This document shows positions 46,423-55,526 of a stretch of 64,000 nucleotides of DNA, piece after piece. Source of the DNA: Thermocatellispora tengchongensis (GTDB taxonomy: Bacteria > Actinomycetota > Actinomycetes > Streptosporangiales > Streptosporangiaceae); contig NZ_JACHGN010000030.1 in assembly GCF_014202315.1 (NCBI RefSeq), forward strand, positions 1 to 64,000. Direction: 5' to 3'. Both the position numbers and the translations under genes were made by a program. Position 1 is the stretch's first letter. Each line of letters opens with the position of its first letter. Below the pieces are notes generated by a model that was given only the letters and a program-made list of their open reading frames with translations, searched no databases and was not told the DNA's origin.

Positions 46423-48813
46423 TCAGGTCAGGCCGCTGACGCCGGTGATGCGGTGCAGCGCGAAGCGGTGCACGGCCGCCCGCGTCTCGTCGTACGCGGT
46501 GAGGTAGCCGCCCTCCATGCGGGCCGGCTCCAGGATGCGGCTGGTCGCGTTGCCCTGGCCGTCCACGTAGCCGATCCAGACCCGGGTGCCCTGCCGGATC
46601 GCCTCCTGCAGCAGGGCGATCGTGGCGGTGTTGGGCGAGCGCGGCACGGGCCCGCCCGGCTCCTTGACCGGGGTGAGCCTGGCGAGGTGGGCGGAGTCGC
46701 CGGCCCGCATCGCGCGCACGGCCGCGGCCACGACGTCGTCGTCCAGCGCGTTGACCACCGCCGACGCGCGGGCCGGCGGGGCCACGTCGGTGCGGCGCGC
46801 GTCGAGCTGGGAGACGATCACATCGCCGTCCAGGGACTCGGCCACCGGCGCGTAGCCCATCGCGCGCAGGCTGTCGACCAGCGTCGCCCGCGACGAGCGC
46901 GAGGCGATCACCGTGGGGGCCAGCCGGCGCAGCCGCAGCGGCGCCGCCCGCCGGTCGGCGAGCACCTGGTCCAGCACGGCCGGGTCGTCGCAGCGGATGT
47001 ACGCGCTCGCCGTGCCGACCCGGACCCGGCCGTGGCGGCGGGCGACGTCGGAGACGAGGTAGCGCAGCGGCTGCGGCACCGGGGCGGCCGAGTGGCGCTC
47101 CAGCATCGCCAGCAGCTCGTCGGCGCCCTGGCCGGCGTCGAGGGCGCGGCGCACGGACTCCTCGCCGAACCGGTACACGGTCGCGCCGCCGGTGGACTCG
47201 ACGTCGGCGGCCAGCATCAGCCACCGGCGCAGCTCGCCGGTCAGCGGGCCGGGGGCGACGGCGGTGAGGTCGGCCTGGAGCAGCACGTGGTCCACGGGCT
47301 CGGGCAGCAGCGGGGCGAGCAGCTTGGCGGCGGCGGGATCGCCCGCGGCCAGCGCCCGCCCGTGGGCGGACAACACGCCCAGGCCGGTCAGGCCGATCTG
47401 CTCGGCCTCGCGCAGGGTGAACTCCACGAGCTGGTCGCGGTGGTGGCCGCGCCGCCGGGGCTGCTCCCACGCCAGCCGGGCGCGTACGGACTCGGGGGTG
47501 GGGGCCAGGCCAGGGCCGGCGGCGGCCAGCACGGCCAGCGTGGTCGCGCGCACCTCGGGGGCGGCGTTGCGGCGCAGGTCGGGGTGGAGCGCGCCGCGCA
47601 GCCGGTCGCGGTCGTCGCGCTCGCCGACGAGCCCCGGCGCGCGGTCCATGGCCAGCCAGGTGGCGGCGAGCGAGGCCCAGCGGTCCTCGGTCGCGCGGAC
47701 CCGCCACGCGTCGTACGCGGGCGTCGGCAGCCACTCGCCGTCGGCGCTGCCCCCGGCCGCGATCAGGCCGGCCGCGAACGCCACCTCGATCACCAGCGCC
47801 GCCGACCACTCGGGCAGCTCCAGGAGCTGCGAGGTGCGCTTGAGGTCGCGTACCGAGAGCCCGCCGGTACGCAGCACGCCCGGCGGATCGACGCTCCAGC
47901 GCTCGCACAGCTCCTCCACCGAGCCGGCGAACGTGAACGCCTGGCCCGCCGCCGTGCGGTCGGAGAGGGACTGCGGGCGCTCGGCCCCGGTGAGGGGCGG
48001 CGGGGTGGGGGACAGGTCGCGGTGCAGCCGCCCGCCGCGCAGCCGCAGCGCGACCTCGCGCGGCAGCGCAACGGTCTCCTCGCCGGTCGCGCCGAGCAGG
48101 GCGCGGGCGAGAAGCTGCTCGATCGGCGACTGCGCCGTGGCCACCCGCACCTCGCGCCGGGCCTTGGGCAGCCGCCCGGTCGGCGGCCCCCAGGCCAGCT
48201 CGTCCAGCGCCGCCCGCGCCTGCGGCGAGACCTCGGCCACCAGGCGGTCCACGGTCTCGGGCGCGGCGAGCAGCTCCGCCAGCCGGGCGCGGGGGTCGTC
48301 CCCGGACGAGCCGGACGAATCGGGGGAGCCGGGGGAGATGTCGGCGATCAGCTCGTCCAGGCGCTCGGGCGCGTAGTGGCGGAACACCTCGACGGCCGGC
48401 GGGCCGAGGCCGGCGGGGGCGTCGAGCACCTCGCGCACGCCCGGCGCGGGTTCGAGCGCGTCGTCGGGGCCGTAGGCCAGCGCCATCGTGCGCAGCCGCT
48501 CGACGGCCTCGGCAAGCAGGGACTCCAGCTCCGAGGAGCTCGGGTCGCCGTCCGGCAGCGCCCGCCGGAACAGCGCGCGCAGTTCCGACACCGGCGTGGG
48601 CGGCGGCAGCACCGCCAGCGCCTCGACGGCGGCCAGCGTGAACCGGTCGAGCCGGTCCAGCGCCCGCCCGATCGCGGACGGGCTGGAGGCCCGCGCCGCG
48701 AGGCCGGCCAGGTGGGCGGGGACCGGCGTGATCAGCTCCGGGCGTGCGGAGACCAGTGCGCGCAACTGCCCGTCGTCGCGCCCCCGCAGCCACTCGGCGA
48801 ACTCCGCGCTCAT
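46423..48813 (-). CDS. Helicase-associated protein (XPB partner type, WYL-like C-terminus)
   Basis: A 796-residue protein lacking Walker motifs. It has a helical N-terminus (WLRGRDDGQLRALVSARPEL), long winged-helix-like middle, and a C-terminal WYL-like beta domain (VWIGYVDGQGNATSRILEPA through FALHRITGV). This matches the actinobacterial helicase-associated protein encoded beside XPB-like helicases. The pairing suggests a joint DNA repair or transcription-coupled role; this is inference from neighbourhood. ATG 48813 is preceded by AAGGGTG. Confidence 0.88.
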   Translation of the reverse strand: MSAEFAEWLRGRDDGQLRALVSARPELITPVPAHLAGLAARASSPSAIGRALDRLDRFTLAAVEALAVLPPPTPVSELRALFRRALPDGDPSSSELESLLAEAVERLRTMALAYGPDDALEPAPGVREVLDAPAGLGPPAVEVFRHYAPERLDELIADISPGSPDSSGSSGDDPRARLAELLAAPETVDRLVAEVSPQARAALDELAWGPPTGRLPKARREVRVATAQSPIEQLLARALLGATGEETVALPREVALRLRGGRLHRDLSPTPPPLTGAERPQSLSDRTAAGQAFTFAGSVEELCERWSVDPPGVLRTGGLSVRDLKRTSQLLELPEWSAALVIEVAFAAGLIAAGGSADGEWLPTPAYDAWRVRATEDRWASLAATWLAMDRAPGLVGERDDRDRLRGALHPDLRRNAAPEVRATTLAVLAAAGPGLAPTPESVRARLAWEQPRRRGHHRDQLVEFTLREAEQIGLTGLGVLSAHGRALAAGDPAAAKLLAPLLPEPVDHVLLQADLTAVAPGPLTGELRRWLMLAADVESTGGATVYRFGEESVRRALDAGQGADELLAMLERHSAAPVPQPLRYLVSDVARRHGRVRVGTASAYIRCDDPAVLDQVLADRRAAPLRLRRLAPTVIASRSSRATLVDSLRAMGYAPVAESLDGDVIVSQLDARRTDVAPPARASAVVNALDDDVVAAAVRAMRAGDSAHLARLTPVKEPGGPVPRSPNTATIALLQEAIRQGTRVWIGYVDGQGNATSRILEPARMEGGYLTAYDETRAAVHRFALHRITGVSGLT

Positions 48814-48914
48814 GAACCCACCTTCACCCTTCTCATGGTATGCGCGGGTTCATCAGCGATGATCGCCCCCGGGTGGGCGGGAACGGGTCGCGGATCGCGC
48901 CTGGCAGGAGGAAC

Positions 48915-49973
48915 ATGGCCAAGGTGACGGAACGTGCCGATCGCCTCGTTCTCGACTACGTGAGCCGGGCGGCCGACATCGCCCACGGGGTGTTGCGCCA
49001 GGAGCAGCGGCTGGAGTTCGTCCGCGCCCTGCGCGCCCGGATCGAGGCCGAGCGGGCGGGCAGCGACGACCCCCGGGTGGTGTCGCGGATTCTGGCCCGG
49101 ATCGGCGATCCGGGCGCCCTGGTGCGCGCGGAGGCCGCCCGCGTGGCCGCCGCCCCGCCCTCGTCCCCGTCTCCTCCGCCCCCGTCCCCGTCCCGTCCGG
49201 GGGAGCCGCCGCTCGCCGCGCCGGTCGTGTACCCGCAGGACGCCGACCCGGCCACCGCGGCCTTCCCCCGGGTGCGCGACGACTTCCCCCGGGTGCGCGA
49301 CGACGTGGACGACGGCGTGGACGACGGCGTGGACGACGGTATGGACGACGGCGAGGACACCGCCGCCCTGCCCGGCTACCCGTCCCCCGCCGCCGGGGAG
49401 GGGGCGCGGCGTGCGGTGCCGGCCGGGGTGGCGCGGGCGATCGCCGAGGCGCGGCGCGGCCATGAGCGCCGGATGGCGCGGCGCGGCCGGGAGGGCCCCG
49501 TGACGCGCCGCGCCCGCGTACGCAGGCGCCTCCGGCTGCCCGGACGCAGGCTGCGCCGGGCGGCGATGGCCGGCGCCAACCCGATGGCCACCGACGGCAG
49601 GGACGCCCGGACGATCCTGATCTACAACGCGCGCGAGAGCGCGGGCATGCTGGTGCTGATCGCCGCCGCGCTGCTGCTGCCGCTCGACCTGCGGCCGATC
49701 GCGATCTTCCCGGTGCCGGTGCTCGTGTGGGCCGTGGGCGCGGTGATCGTGCTGCTCGGCGAGGGATGGCGGTTCGGCGACCGGCTGGTGGGGCTGGGCG
49801 CGCCGATGTTCGCGTACGTCGTGGGCGGGCTGGTCTTCGGCGGCCTGCGGGCCGGCGACGGCCGGTCGCTGCTGGACGCGTTCTTCGGCGTCAGCGGGGT
49901 GATGTTCATGCTGGGCACGGCCGGGGGCGTGTGCTGGCTGGCGTACCGGCTGTTCAACCCGCCCGAGGGGTGA
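48915..49973 (+). CDS. Multi-pass membrane protein with low-complexity cytosolic region
   Basis: A 352-residue protein. Residues 1-75 are a helical cytosolic domain (DRLVLDYVSRAADIAHGVLR); about 80-220 is disordered with FPRVRDD twice and a run of VDDG/MDDG units; the last 120 residues hold four membrane segments (AGMLVLIAAALLLPLDLRPI, then VPVLVWAVGAVIVLLGEGWR and others). ATG 48915 follows AGGAGG. The N-terminal part resembles domains of actinomycete proteins with coupled membrane tails, but I cannot name the family. It is divergent from the helicase-associated gene. Confidence 0.75.
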   Translation: MAKVTERADRLVLDYVSRAADIAHGVLRQEQRLEFVRALRARIEAERAGSDDPRVVSRILARIGDPGALVRAEAARVAAAPPSSPSPPPPSPSRPGEPPLAAPVVYPQDADPATAAFPRVRDDFPRVRDDVDDGVDDGVDDGMDDGEDTAALPGYPSPAAGEGARRAVPAGVARAIAEARRGHERRMARRGREGPVTRRARVRRRLRLPGRRLRRAAMAGANPMATDGRDARTILIYNARESAGMLVLIAAALLLPLDLRPIAIFPVPVLVWAVGAVIVLLGEGWRFGDRLVGLGAPMFAYVVGGLVFGGLRAGDGRSLLDAFFGVSGVMFMLGTAGGVCWLAYRLFNPPEG

Positions 49974-49976
49974 GGC

Positions 49977-50600
49977 TCACGCCGTCGGGGTGACCGCGGG
50001 GGCGGGGAGCAGGCCGAGCGCCAGGCGCACCCACGCCGCCACGAACTGGTCGCGGTCGGCCCGGCCCGGCGACTCGCCCACGGTCTCCTGGAACAGCCGG
50101 TAGTGCACCACCGCGCCGCCGAGCACGGCCGCGATGGCGTGCCAGTCCTCGTCGGCGCCGGCGTACTCGGGCTGGGCGCCGAACCAGGTCACGATCGCGT
50201 CGTACATGGGCTGCAGCAGCCCCTCGCGAACCACCGCGACCAGCTCGGGGAACTGGCTCAGGTCGCGGAAGAACACCCGGGTCAGCTCGCTCTCCTCGCG
50301 CACCTTGGCCAGCCCGGCCTTGCACAGCCGCGCCAGCCGGTCCTCCAGCGCGAGCGAGGCGCCCACGGAGTTGACCTCGGTCAGCGTCTCGGCGATCTGG
50401 GCGCGGGTGCGGGTGGCGTGCTCGTTCACGGCGGCGGCGAGCACTTCGTACTTGGACTTGAAGTGCCGGTACAGGCCGCCCGCGCCCGGGGACAGGCCGG
50501 ACGCCGCCTCGATCTCGGCCACGGACGTGGCGGCGTAGCCCCGCTCGGCGAACAGCCGCAGGGCTTCATCGACGATCCGCTCGCGCGTGGATCTGGTCAT
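49977..50600 (-). CDS. TetR-family transcriptional regulator
   Basis: A 207-residue repressor-type protein. The helix-turn-helix is at about 8-55 (RIVDEALRLFAERGYAATSV then IEAASGLSPGAGGLYRHFKS). The C-terminal ligand domain is not recognisable beyond the family. It is convergent with the membrane protein gene (3 bases between stops) and divergent from the HAD gene, with a 173-base intergenic region that may hold its operator. Confidence 0.93.
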   Translation of the reverse strand: MTRSTRERIVDEALRLFAERGYAATSVAEIEAASGLSPGAGGLYRHFKSKYEVLAAAVNEHATRTRAQIAETLTEVNSVGASLALEDRLARLCKAGLAKVREESELTRVFFRDLSQFPELVAVVREGLLQPMYDAIVTWFGAQPEYAGADEDWHAIAAVLGGAVVHYRLFQETVGESPGRADRDQFVAAWVRLALGLLPAPAVTPTA

Positions 50601-50773
50601 CTCGTGCCGTTACCTCCGACATGACCTTAATGGGCAGGTCTATGTGAGCGTTACCAGTAGTACGCCGTGGGCCGGTGAGGAGCGGACGTGCGGTGACGAG
50701 TGAGCCCTTTCGTCAAAGCTGCCATACGCGGGCCCGTTGCGTGTAGTGCCGCGGGCTTTGGCATGCTGCGTAC

Positions 50774-51391
50774 GTGCATGCGGTGGGATTCGACCTCGAT
50801 CTGACGCTGGCCGACACGCGGGCCGGCATCGCGGCCGTGTACGAGGCGCTGGCCGCCCGGCTCGGCGTGCCGATCGACGTCGAGACCGTGGTCTCGCGGC
50901 TCGGCCCGCCGCTGGAGCAGGAACTGGCCCACTGGCTGCCGCCCGAGGACATCCCGGCGGCGGCCGATCTGTACCGCGAGCTGTACGCCGGGATCGCGGT
51001 GCCGGCGACCACCGTCATGCCGGGCGCGCACGAGGCGATCGACGCCGTACGCGGCGCGGGCGGCGGCGTCATCGTGGTCACCGGCAAGAACACCCGCGAC
51101 GCCTGGCGCACCGTCCGCGCCCTGGGCCTGAATGTGGACGAGGTCGCGGGATCGGTTTTCGGGGCCGGAAAGGGCACGGCTCTCGCGTCTTTCGGCGCGG
51201 CGGCATATGTTGGAGATCACGTCGCCGACATAGCGGCGGCGCGCGCGGGCGGGAGCGTCAGCGTGACGGTGGCCACCGGTCCCTATACGGCAGGAGAACT
51301 ACGTGAGCATGGAGCCGACGTGGTGCTCGCCGACCTGACCGAGTTCGGCGGCTGGTTCCGTACGTGGAGAGCCGACGCCGCCGGGGTATGA
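50774..51391 (+). CDS. HAD-superfamily hydrolase (phosphoglycolate phosphatase-like)
   Basis: A 205-residue phosphatase of HAD subfamily I. The nucleophile motif is FDLDLTLAD near the N-terminus; VVTGKNT is motif II with Thr; a lysine in GAGKG is motif III and VGDHVADIAAA is motif IV. The start is GTG 50774 with no clear ribosome binding site, possibly leaderless. Substrate unknown. Confidence 0.88.
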   Translation: MHAVGFDLDLTLADTRAGIAAVYEALAARLGVPIDVETVVSRLGPPLEQELAHWLPPEDIPAAADLYRELYAGIAVPATTVMPGAHEAIDAVRGAGGGVIVVTGKNTRDAWRTVRALGLNVDEVAGSVFGAGKGTALASFGAAAYVGDHVADIAAARAGGSVSVTVATGPYTAGELREHGADVVLADLTEFGGWFRTWRADAAGV

Positions 51392-51516
51392 ACGAACGGG
51401 TGGCGGGCCGCCGCCGGGGTAGGAATTTGTCGGCAAAATACACGGTCGCCCCGCGCGCGCCGTGGGCATAACCTACATCCATTCACCTTCACGACAGTCT
51501 GAACGAGGTCACCCCT

Positions 51517-51912
51517 GTGCCGAGTGGCAAGGTCAAGTGGTACGACGCCGACAAGGGATTCGGCTTCCTCACCCGCGACGACGGCGGTGAGGTCTTCGTG
51601 CATTCCTCCGCGCTGCCCAGCGGTGTGGACTCCCTCAAGCCCGGCCAGCGTGTCGAGTTCGGCGTGGCCGAGGGCCGCAGGGGTCAGCAGGCGCTGTCGG
51701 TACGCGTCCTGGACCAGCCTCCCACGCTCGCCAAGGGCAAGCCCAAGGGCAAGCGCAAGAAGCCGGATGAGATGGTCGTCATCATCGAGGACCTGATCAA
51801 ACTGCTCGACGCGATCTCGATGTCCTACCAGAAGGGCAAGCACCCCGACGCGCAGCACGCCAGGCAGATCGCGGCCGTGCTGCGCGGCGTGGCCGACGAC
51901 CTCGACCCCTGA
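51517..51912 (+). CDS. Cold-shock-domain protein with C-terminal extension
   Basis: A 131-residue protein. Residues 1-67 are a cold-shock domain (GKVKWYDADKGFGFLTRDDG, EVFVHSSALP) and a Lys-rich linker (KGKPKGKRKKP) leads to a helical 55-residue tail, DEMVVIIEDLIKLLDAISMS onward. This two-part form is a known actinobacterial Csp variant. GTG 51517 has GAGGT seven bases upstream. Confidence 0.93.
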   Translation: MPSGKVKWYDADKGFGFLTRDDGGEVFVHSSALPSGVDSLKPGQRVEFGVAEGRRGQQALSVRVLDQPPTLAKGKPKGKRKKPDEMVVIIEDLIKLLDAISMSYQKGKHPDAQHARQIAAVLRGVADDLDP

Positions 51913-51981
51913 CCTCAGGGGACCCCTGCCCCGGCGCCCCTTGAACCGGTGACCGATGACCCGGTGACCGATGGCCGCTGA

Positions 51982-53538
51982 TCAACCGTGCGGGTTGGTC
52001 AGCGGCTTGGTCGATCCGGGCCGGTCGCCCGGCGGATCGTACGGCACCGCCAGCTCGGTGGTGGTCACGTCGCTCGCCGGGCGCTCGCGGCGCTTGGCCC
52101 GGCGTACCCGGTCGTCGAGGGCGCGCAGCCTGCGGCGGCGGGTCACCAGCAGCCAGACCAGCGCCGCGGCCAGCACCACCGTGATCGCCCACATGGCCGT
52201 GGTGCCCGAGGGCAGCAGCGACATCAGCAGCCCGAGCAGGCCGCCGAACACCCAGGCGAGCTGGAGCAGCGCCTCGACCACGCCGAACGTCGAGGAGCGC
52301 ACCTCCTCGCCGATCTCGCGCTGCACGATCGCGTCGAGGGCCAGCTTGCCCAGCTCCTGGGCGAACCCGGCGATCAGCGCCACCGCCAGCGCCGCCCACA
52401 GGCCGAACAGGATCGCGGTCGCCACCCCGGTCGCGGTCGCGACCGCCAGCGTGACCAGCACCACGATCTGCGGCGAGTGGGTGCGCACCCAGTTGGCCGC
52501 CACCGCCCCGAGCAGGCCGCCCGCGCCGGCCGCGCCCGCCAGGGCGCCGATCGTCAGCGTGGGCTCCAGACCGGGCAGGTGCTCGTCCTTGACCAGGAAG
52601 AGCAGGAAGAACAGCAGGTAGCCGGAGAACACGCGGATCGCCGCGTTGGCCCGCATCGCCTCGGCCACGGCCGGGCCCACGTTGAGCAGGGTGCGCCACC
52701 GCCGCGCCCGGGGCTCGCGCTCGTGCTCCTCCTCTTCCTCCACCTCGTCCAGATCGGGGGAGTCCACGTGCCGCGGCAGCCGCATGGCCTGCACCCCGGC
52801 CAGGAAGAACAGCGCCATCGTGCCGCGCAGCACCCACTCCGGCCCCAGCCACGCGGCCAGCCCCGCCGCGATCGGGGCCGTCACCCCCGCGGCGGTCAGG
52901 GTGAACAGCGCCACCCGGGCGTTCGCGGTCACCAGGGTGATGTCGGCGGGCAGCACGCTCGGCATGATCGCCGCCCGCGACACGTTGTACGCCTTCGACA
53001 GCACCAGCACCGCCAGCGCGGCCGGGAACAGCGTGACGGCGTCGCCCGAGACCACCGCCGCGGCCATGGCCCAGCACAGCAGGCCGCGGGCGAATAAGGT
53101 ACCGGCCATGATGAACCGGCGCCCCGACCGGAACCGGTCGAGCACCGGCCCCACGAACGGCGCCACGACCGCGAACGGCGCCATCGTGATCAGCAGGTAG
53201 AGCACGACCTGGCCGCGCGCCTGGTCCACCGGCAGGCCGAAGAACAGCGTGCCCGCCAGCGCGACCGTGACCAGCGCGTCACCCGCCGCGTGGGCCGCGC
53301 TCAGCTCGATCAGCCCGCCCAGCCCGGTGCGGCCCGCCCCCTGGGCGTGGGTCAGCCGCCTGGCCGCCCGCCCCAGCGACCGGGTGCCCCCGACCGCGGC
53401 CCGCCCCGCCGTACGCGTGCCACTGGCGGTGGCCCTGCCCGCGCGCACCGTAGCCCGCCCCGCGGCCGCGGCCGACCGCCCGAGCCGCCGCGAGACGTCG
53501 CCGGCCGTACGCCACGCGCGTTCCCAGCCACCTGCCAC
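51982..53538 (-). CDS. MFS transporter with basic N-terminal region
   Basis: A 518-residue major facilitator. The first 65 residues are Arg/Ala/Gly-rich with a repeated pattern RATVRAGRATASGTRTAGRA, then come about twelve helices; a cytosolic acidic loop DLDEVEEEEEHEREPRAR divides them. The C-terminus is hydrophilic. GTG 53538 is a reasonable start; the frame further upstream enters the palindromic repeat region and is not coding-like. Substrate unknown. Confidence 0.85.
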   Translation of the reverse strand: MAGGWERAWRTAGDVSRRLGRSAAAAGRATVRAGRATASGTRTAGRAAVGGTRSLGRAARRLTHAQGAGRTGLGGLIELSAAHAAGDALVTVALAGTLFFGLPVDQARGQVVLYLLITMAPFAVVAPFVGPVLDRFRSGRRFIMAGTLFARGLLCWAMAAAVVSGDAVTLFPAALAVLVLSKAYNVSRAAIMPSVLPADITLVTANARVALFTLTAAGVTAPIAAGLAAWLGPEWVLRGTMALFFLAGVQAMRLPRHVDSPDLDEVEEEEEHEREPRARRWRTLLNVGPAVAEAMRANAAIRVFSGYLLFFLLFLVKDEHLPGLEPTLTIGALAGAAGAGGLLGAVAANWVRTHSPQIVVLVTLAVATATGVATAILFGLWAALAVALIAGFAQELGKLALDAIVQREIGEEVRSSTFGVVEALLQLAWVFGGLLGLLMSLLPSGTTAMWAITVVLAAALVWLLVTRRRRLRALDDRVRRAKRRERPASDVTTTELAVPYDPPGDRPGSTKPLTNPHG

Positions 53539-53647
53539 GCATCCAGTCTTACCCGACGCACCCGAAACGCGCCGTAACCGCCCCCACACCCACCCCCGAA
53601 AGTCGCCACGACCCCCACACAGGCCCGGGCTCCCGCCACCCCCTCCC

Positions 53648-53916
53648 GGGAGTGTCCGGGCAATGGGTGGATCTTCCGCAAGGCGGGATGGGGGCGGGTG
53701 ACGGAAACTGCGCGAACGCGACGCCCTCCCACCGCCCCCTCCCGAACACGGACACACCCTCCCCGTGGGTCGCCACCCCGCAAGGTCCACTGTTACGTGC
53801 GGTGGGGTGTGTCACCGTTCGGGAGGAGGCGGCCGGAGGGCGTCGCGTTTCCGCAAGTCCCGGCATCCACCCCCATCCCGCCGTGCGGAAGATCCACCGT
53901 TGCCCGGACACTCCCG
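53648..53916. repeat. 270 bp imperfect inverted repeat
   Basis: The left arm (about 53648-53767) and the right arm (about 53796-53916) are reverse complements at roughly 85 percent identity over 120 bases by eye. Outer ends are CGGGAGTGTCCGGGCAA and TTGCCCGGACACTCCCG; further exact strings are GGTGGATCTTCCGCA, CGGGATGGGGG and ACGCGACGCCCTCC. The centre is a 25-30 base loop near 53782. It would fold into a very stable cruciform or RNA hairpin. Confidence 0.85.
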
Positions 53917-53936
53917 CGCGGTGCGGTGTTGCGCGC

Positions 53937-54029
53937 GGTGGGGTGTTACGCGGTGAGTATTTCGCGTGGTGGGGTGTTGCGGGCGGTGGGGTGTTTCGCG
54001 AGGTGGGGTGTTGCGTGCGGTGGGGTGTT
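53937..54029. repeat. 17 bp degenerate tandem repeat
   Basis: Five exact GGTGGGGTGTT cores start at 53937, 53968, 53985, 54002 and 54019, mostly 17 bases apart, with decayed units before and after. They adjoin the right arm of the palindrome. Confidence 0.85.
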
Positions 54030-54484
54030 TCGTGCGCTTGGGTGTCCCGTGGGGTGGGGTGCCTCGCGCGGCCCGCCCGCCCTCGCCGGCGGTGTGGCCC
54101 GCCACCCCCGTGGCCCGCTGCCCACGCCCGGGGTGGGGCCTGCGGTCCCGCTAGGTCTGCTGCCCGGCGATGCGCGCGCCCCGCGCGGACCGAGGTCCGC
54201 CCCCCTCCCCGAGGCTCGCCAGGCCGCGAGGTCCGCCGCCCCGCGAGGCGCGTTGGCCGCGCTCGGGGCGGGGCCTGCTGCCTGTGTGGCGGGCTGCCCC
54301 GCGCGAGGCGCGCGGCTCCGGGTGGCCCGCCGCCCCCCGCTCGCGGTGGGGCCCAAGGCGGGGCCGTCGTCGCCCGGTGTGCCGTCCCCTTTGTGAGGGC
54401 GGGTGGCGGGCCCGCCGTTCGTACCTGCGGAATGAGGTGGAGTGGGGCGGACCCGGGTGCTGACAGGTCCGAGGATGGGTGAGA

Positions 54485-55399
54485 ATGAAGTGTGAACTTG
54501 CGAGCGGACTGCCGAGCGGACTGCGCCGACCTCCGGCGAGCGGGGGTGGCCTCGTGATTCGCACCCGGACCCGGAGCGCGCCCGCCGATGCGGCCTGCGC
54601 CGCCGCGGTCGACCTGGCACGCGCCGCCGCCGAGCAGATCGCCAGGCCGGGCGAGGTGGGCGAGCACCTCGGATTCGAGCCTGAGGGCGACCGCGTCGGC
54701 ACCCATTACTTCGCCTGCCTCGACCGGGCCTACCGGGGCTGGCGCTGGGCCGTCACGGTCACGCGCGCCTCGCGGGCCAAGATCGTAACGGTGAGCGAGA
54801 CCTGCCTGGTTCACGGCCCCGGCTCGCTGCTCGCGCCCCAGTGGGTGCCGTGGAGCGAGCGACTGCGCCCCGGCGACCTCGGCGTGGGCGACCTGCTGCC
54901 CGCGCCGGCCGACGACGACCGGCTCGCCCCCGGCTACACCGAGACCAGCGACGACGTAGACCGTCAGATGATCTTCGAGTACGGCCTCGGCCGGGCCAGG
55001 GTGCTGTCGGCGATCGGCCGCGACCGTGCCGTGCGGCGCTGGCACTCCGGCGAGTCCGGCCCCCACACGCCGATCGCGCACGCGGCCCCCGCCCAGTGCT
55101 CCACCTGCGGCTTCTACTGGCCGCTCGCCGGTGCGCTGCGGCTGGGCTTCGGCGTGTGCGCCAACGAGTACGCCCCCGACGACGGCCGGGTGGTCGCGGC
55201 CGACCACGGCTGCGGCGCCCACTCCGAGGCCGCCGTCGTCACGCACAGCGTGGAGCAGGCCCCGCCCATCCTCGACGACCTCGGGTTCGACCTGATGGAG
55301 GAGCCGGTGGGCGAAGCCGAGGGCGGCGTCGCCGAGGGCGAGCCCGACCTGAGCGGCTCGGTGGACGAGGAGTCGTCGGAGCCCCTCGGCCACTCGTGA
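54485..55399 (+). CDS. DUF3027 domain protein
   Basis: A 304-residue actinobacterial protein of unknown function. The core (about 20-270) contains ADAACAAAVDLARAAAEQIA, WAVTVTRASRAKIVTVSE, and a cysteine pair CSTCGFYWPL followed by GVCANEYAPDDGRVVAADHG and GCGAHSEA, which looks metal-binding. The last 35 residues are acidic. ATG 54485 has GAGGA nine bases upstream; GTG 54554 is an alternative nearer the conserved region. The sacsin-like gene follows 127 bases later. Confidence 0.82.
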   Translation: MKCELASGLPSGLRRPPASGGGLVIRTRTRSAPADAACAAAVDLARAAAEQIARPGEVGEHLGFEPEGDRVGTHYFACLDRAYRGWRWAVTVTRASRAKIVTVSETCLVHGPGSLLAPQWVPWSERLRPGDLGVGDLLPAPADDDRLAPGYTETSDDVDRQMIFEYGLGRARVLSAIGRDRAVRRWHSGESGPHTPIAHAAPAQCSTCGFYWPLAGALRLGFGVCANEYAPDDGRVVAADHGCGAHSEAAVVTHSVEQAPPILDDLGFDLMEEPVGEAEGGVAEGEPDLSGSVDEESSEPLGHS

Positions 55400-55526
55400 G
55401 GGCGGCGCCCCGGCCGTCCGTACCACACCGCCCCGCGCATGCCGCCGGCGCGGTCCCCGTCCGTGCACGCATGACGTGACACCACCCCCCGGATCACGTC
55501 GTCACGAATGTGAGCTGGCATTCCCT

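Larger units (their letters stand above)
53539..54484. other. Gene-free region with a large palindrome and 17 bp repeats
   Basis: 946 bases without a supported gene. It holds a 270 bp imperfect palindrome (53648-53916), a run of 17 bp degenerate repeats (to about 54065), and a GC-rich stretch to 54484. A 639-codon minus-strand frame and plus-strand frames of up to 276 codons cross it but consist of Pro/Arg/Thr or Gly/Ala low complexity. Confidence 0.7.

Noticed and set aside
53549..55468. 639-codon minus-strand frame across the palindrome and the DUF3027 gene
   Set aside because: It is antisense to a well supported gene and consists of Thr/Pro/His/Arg repeats across the inverted repeat.
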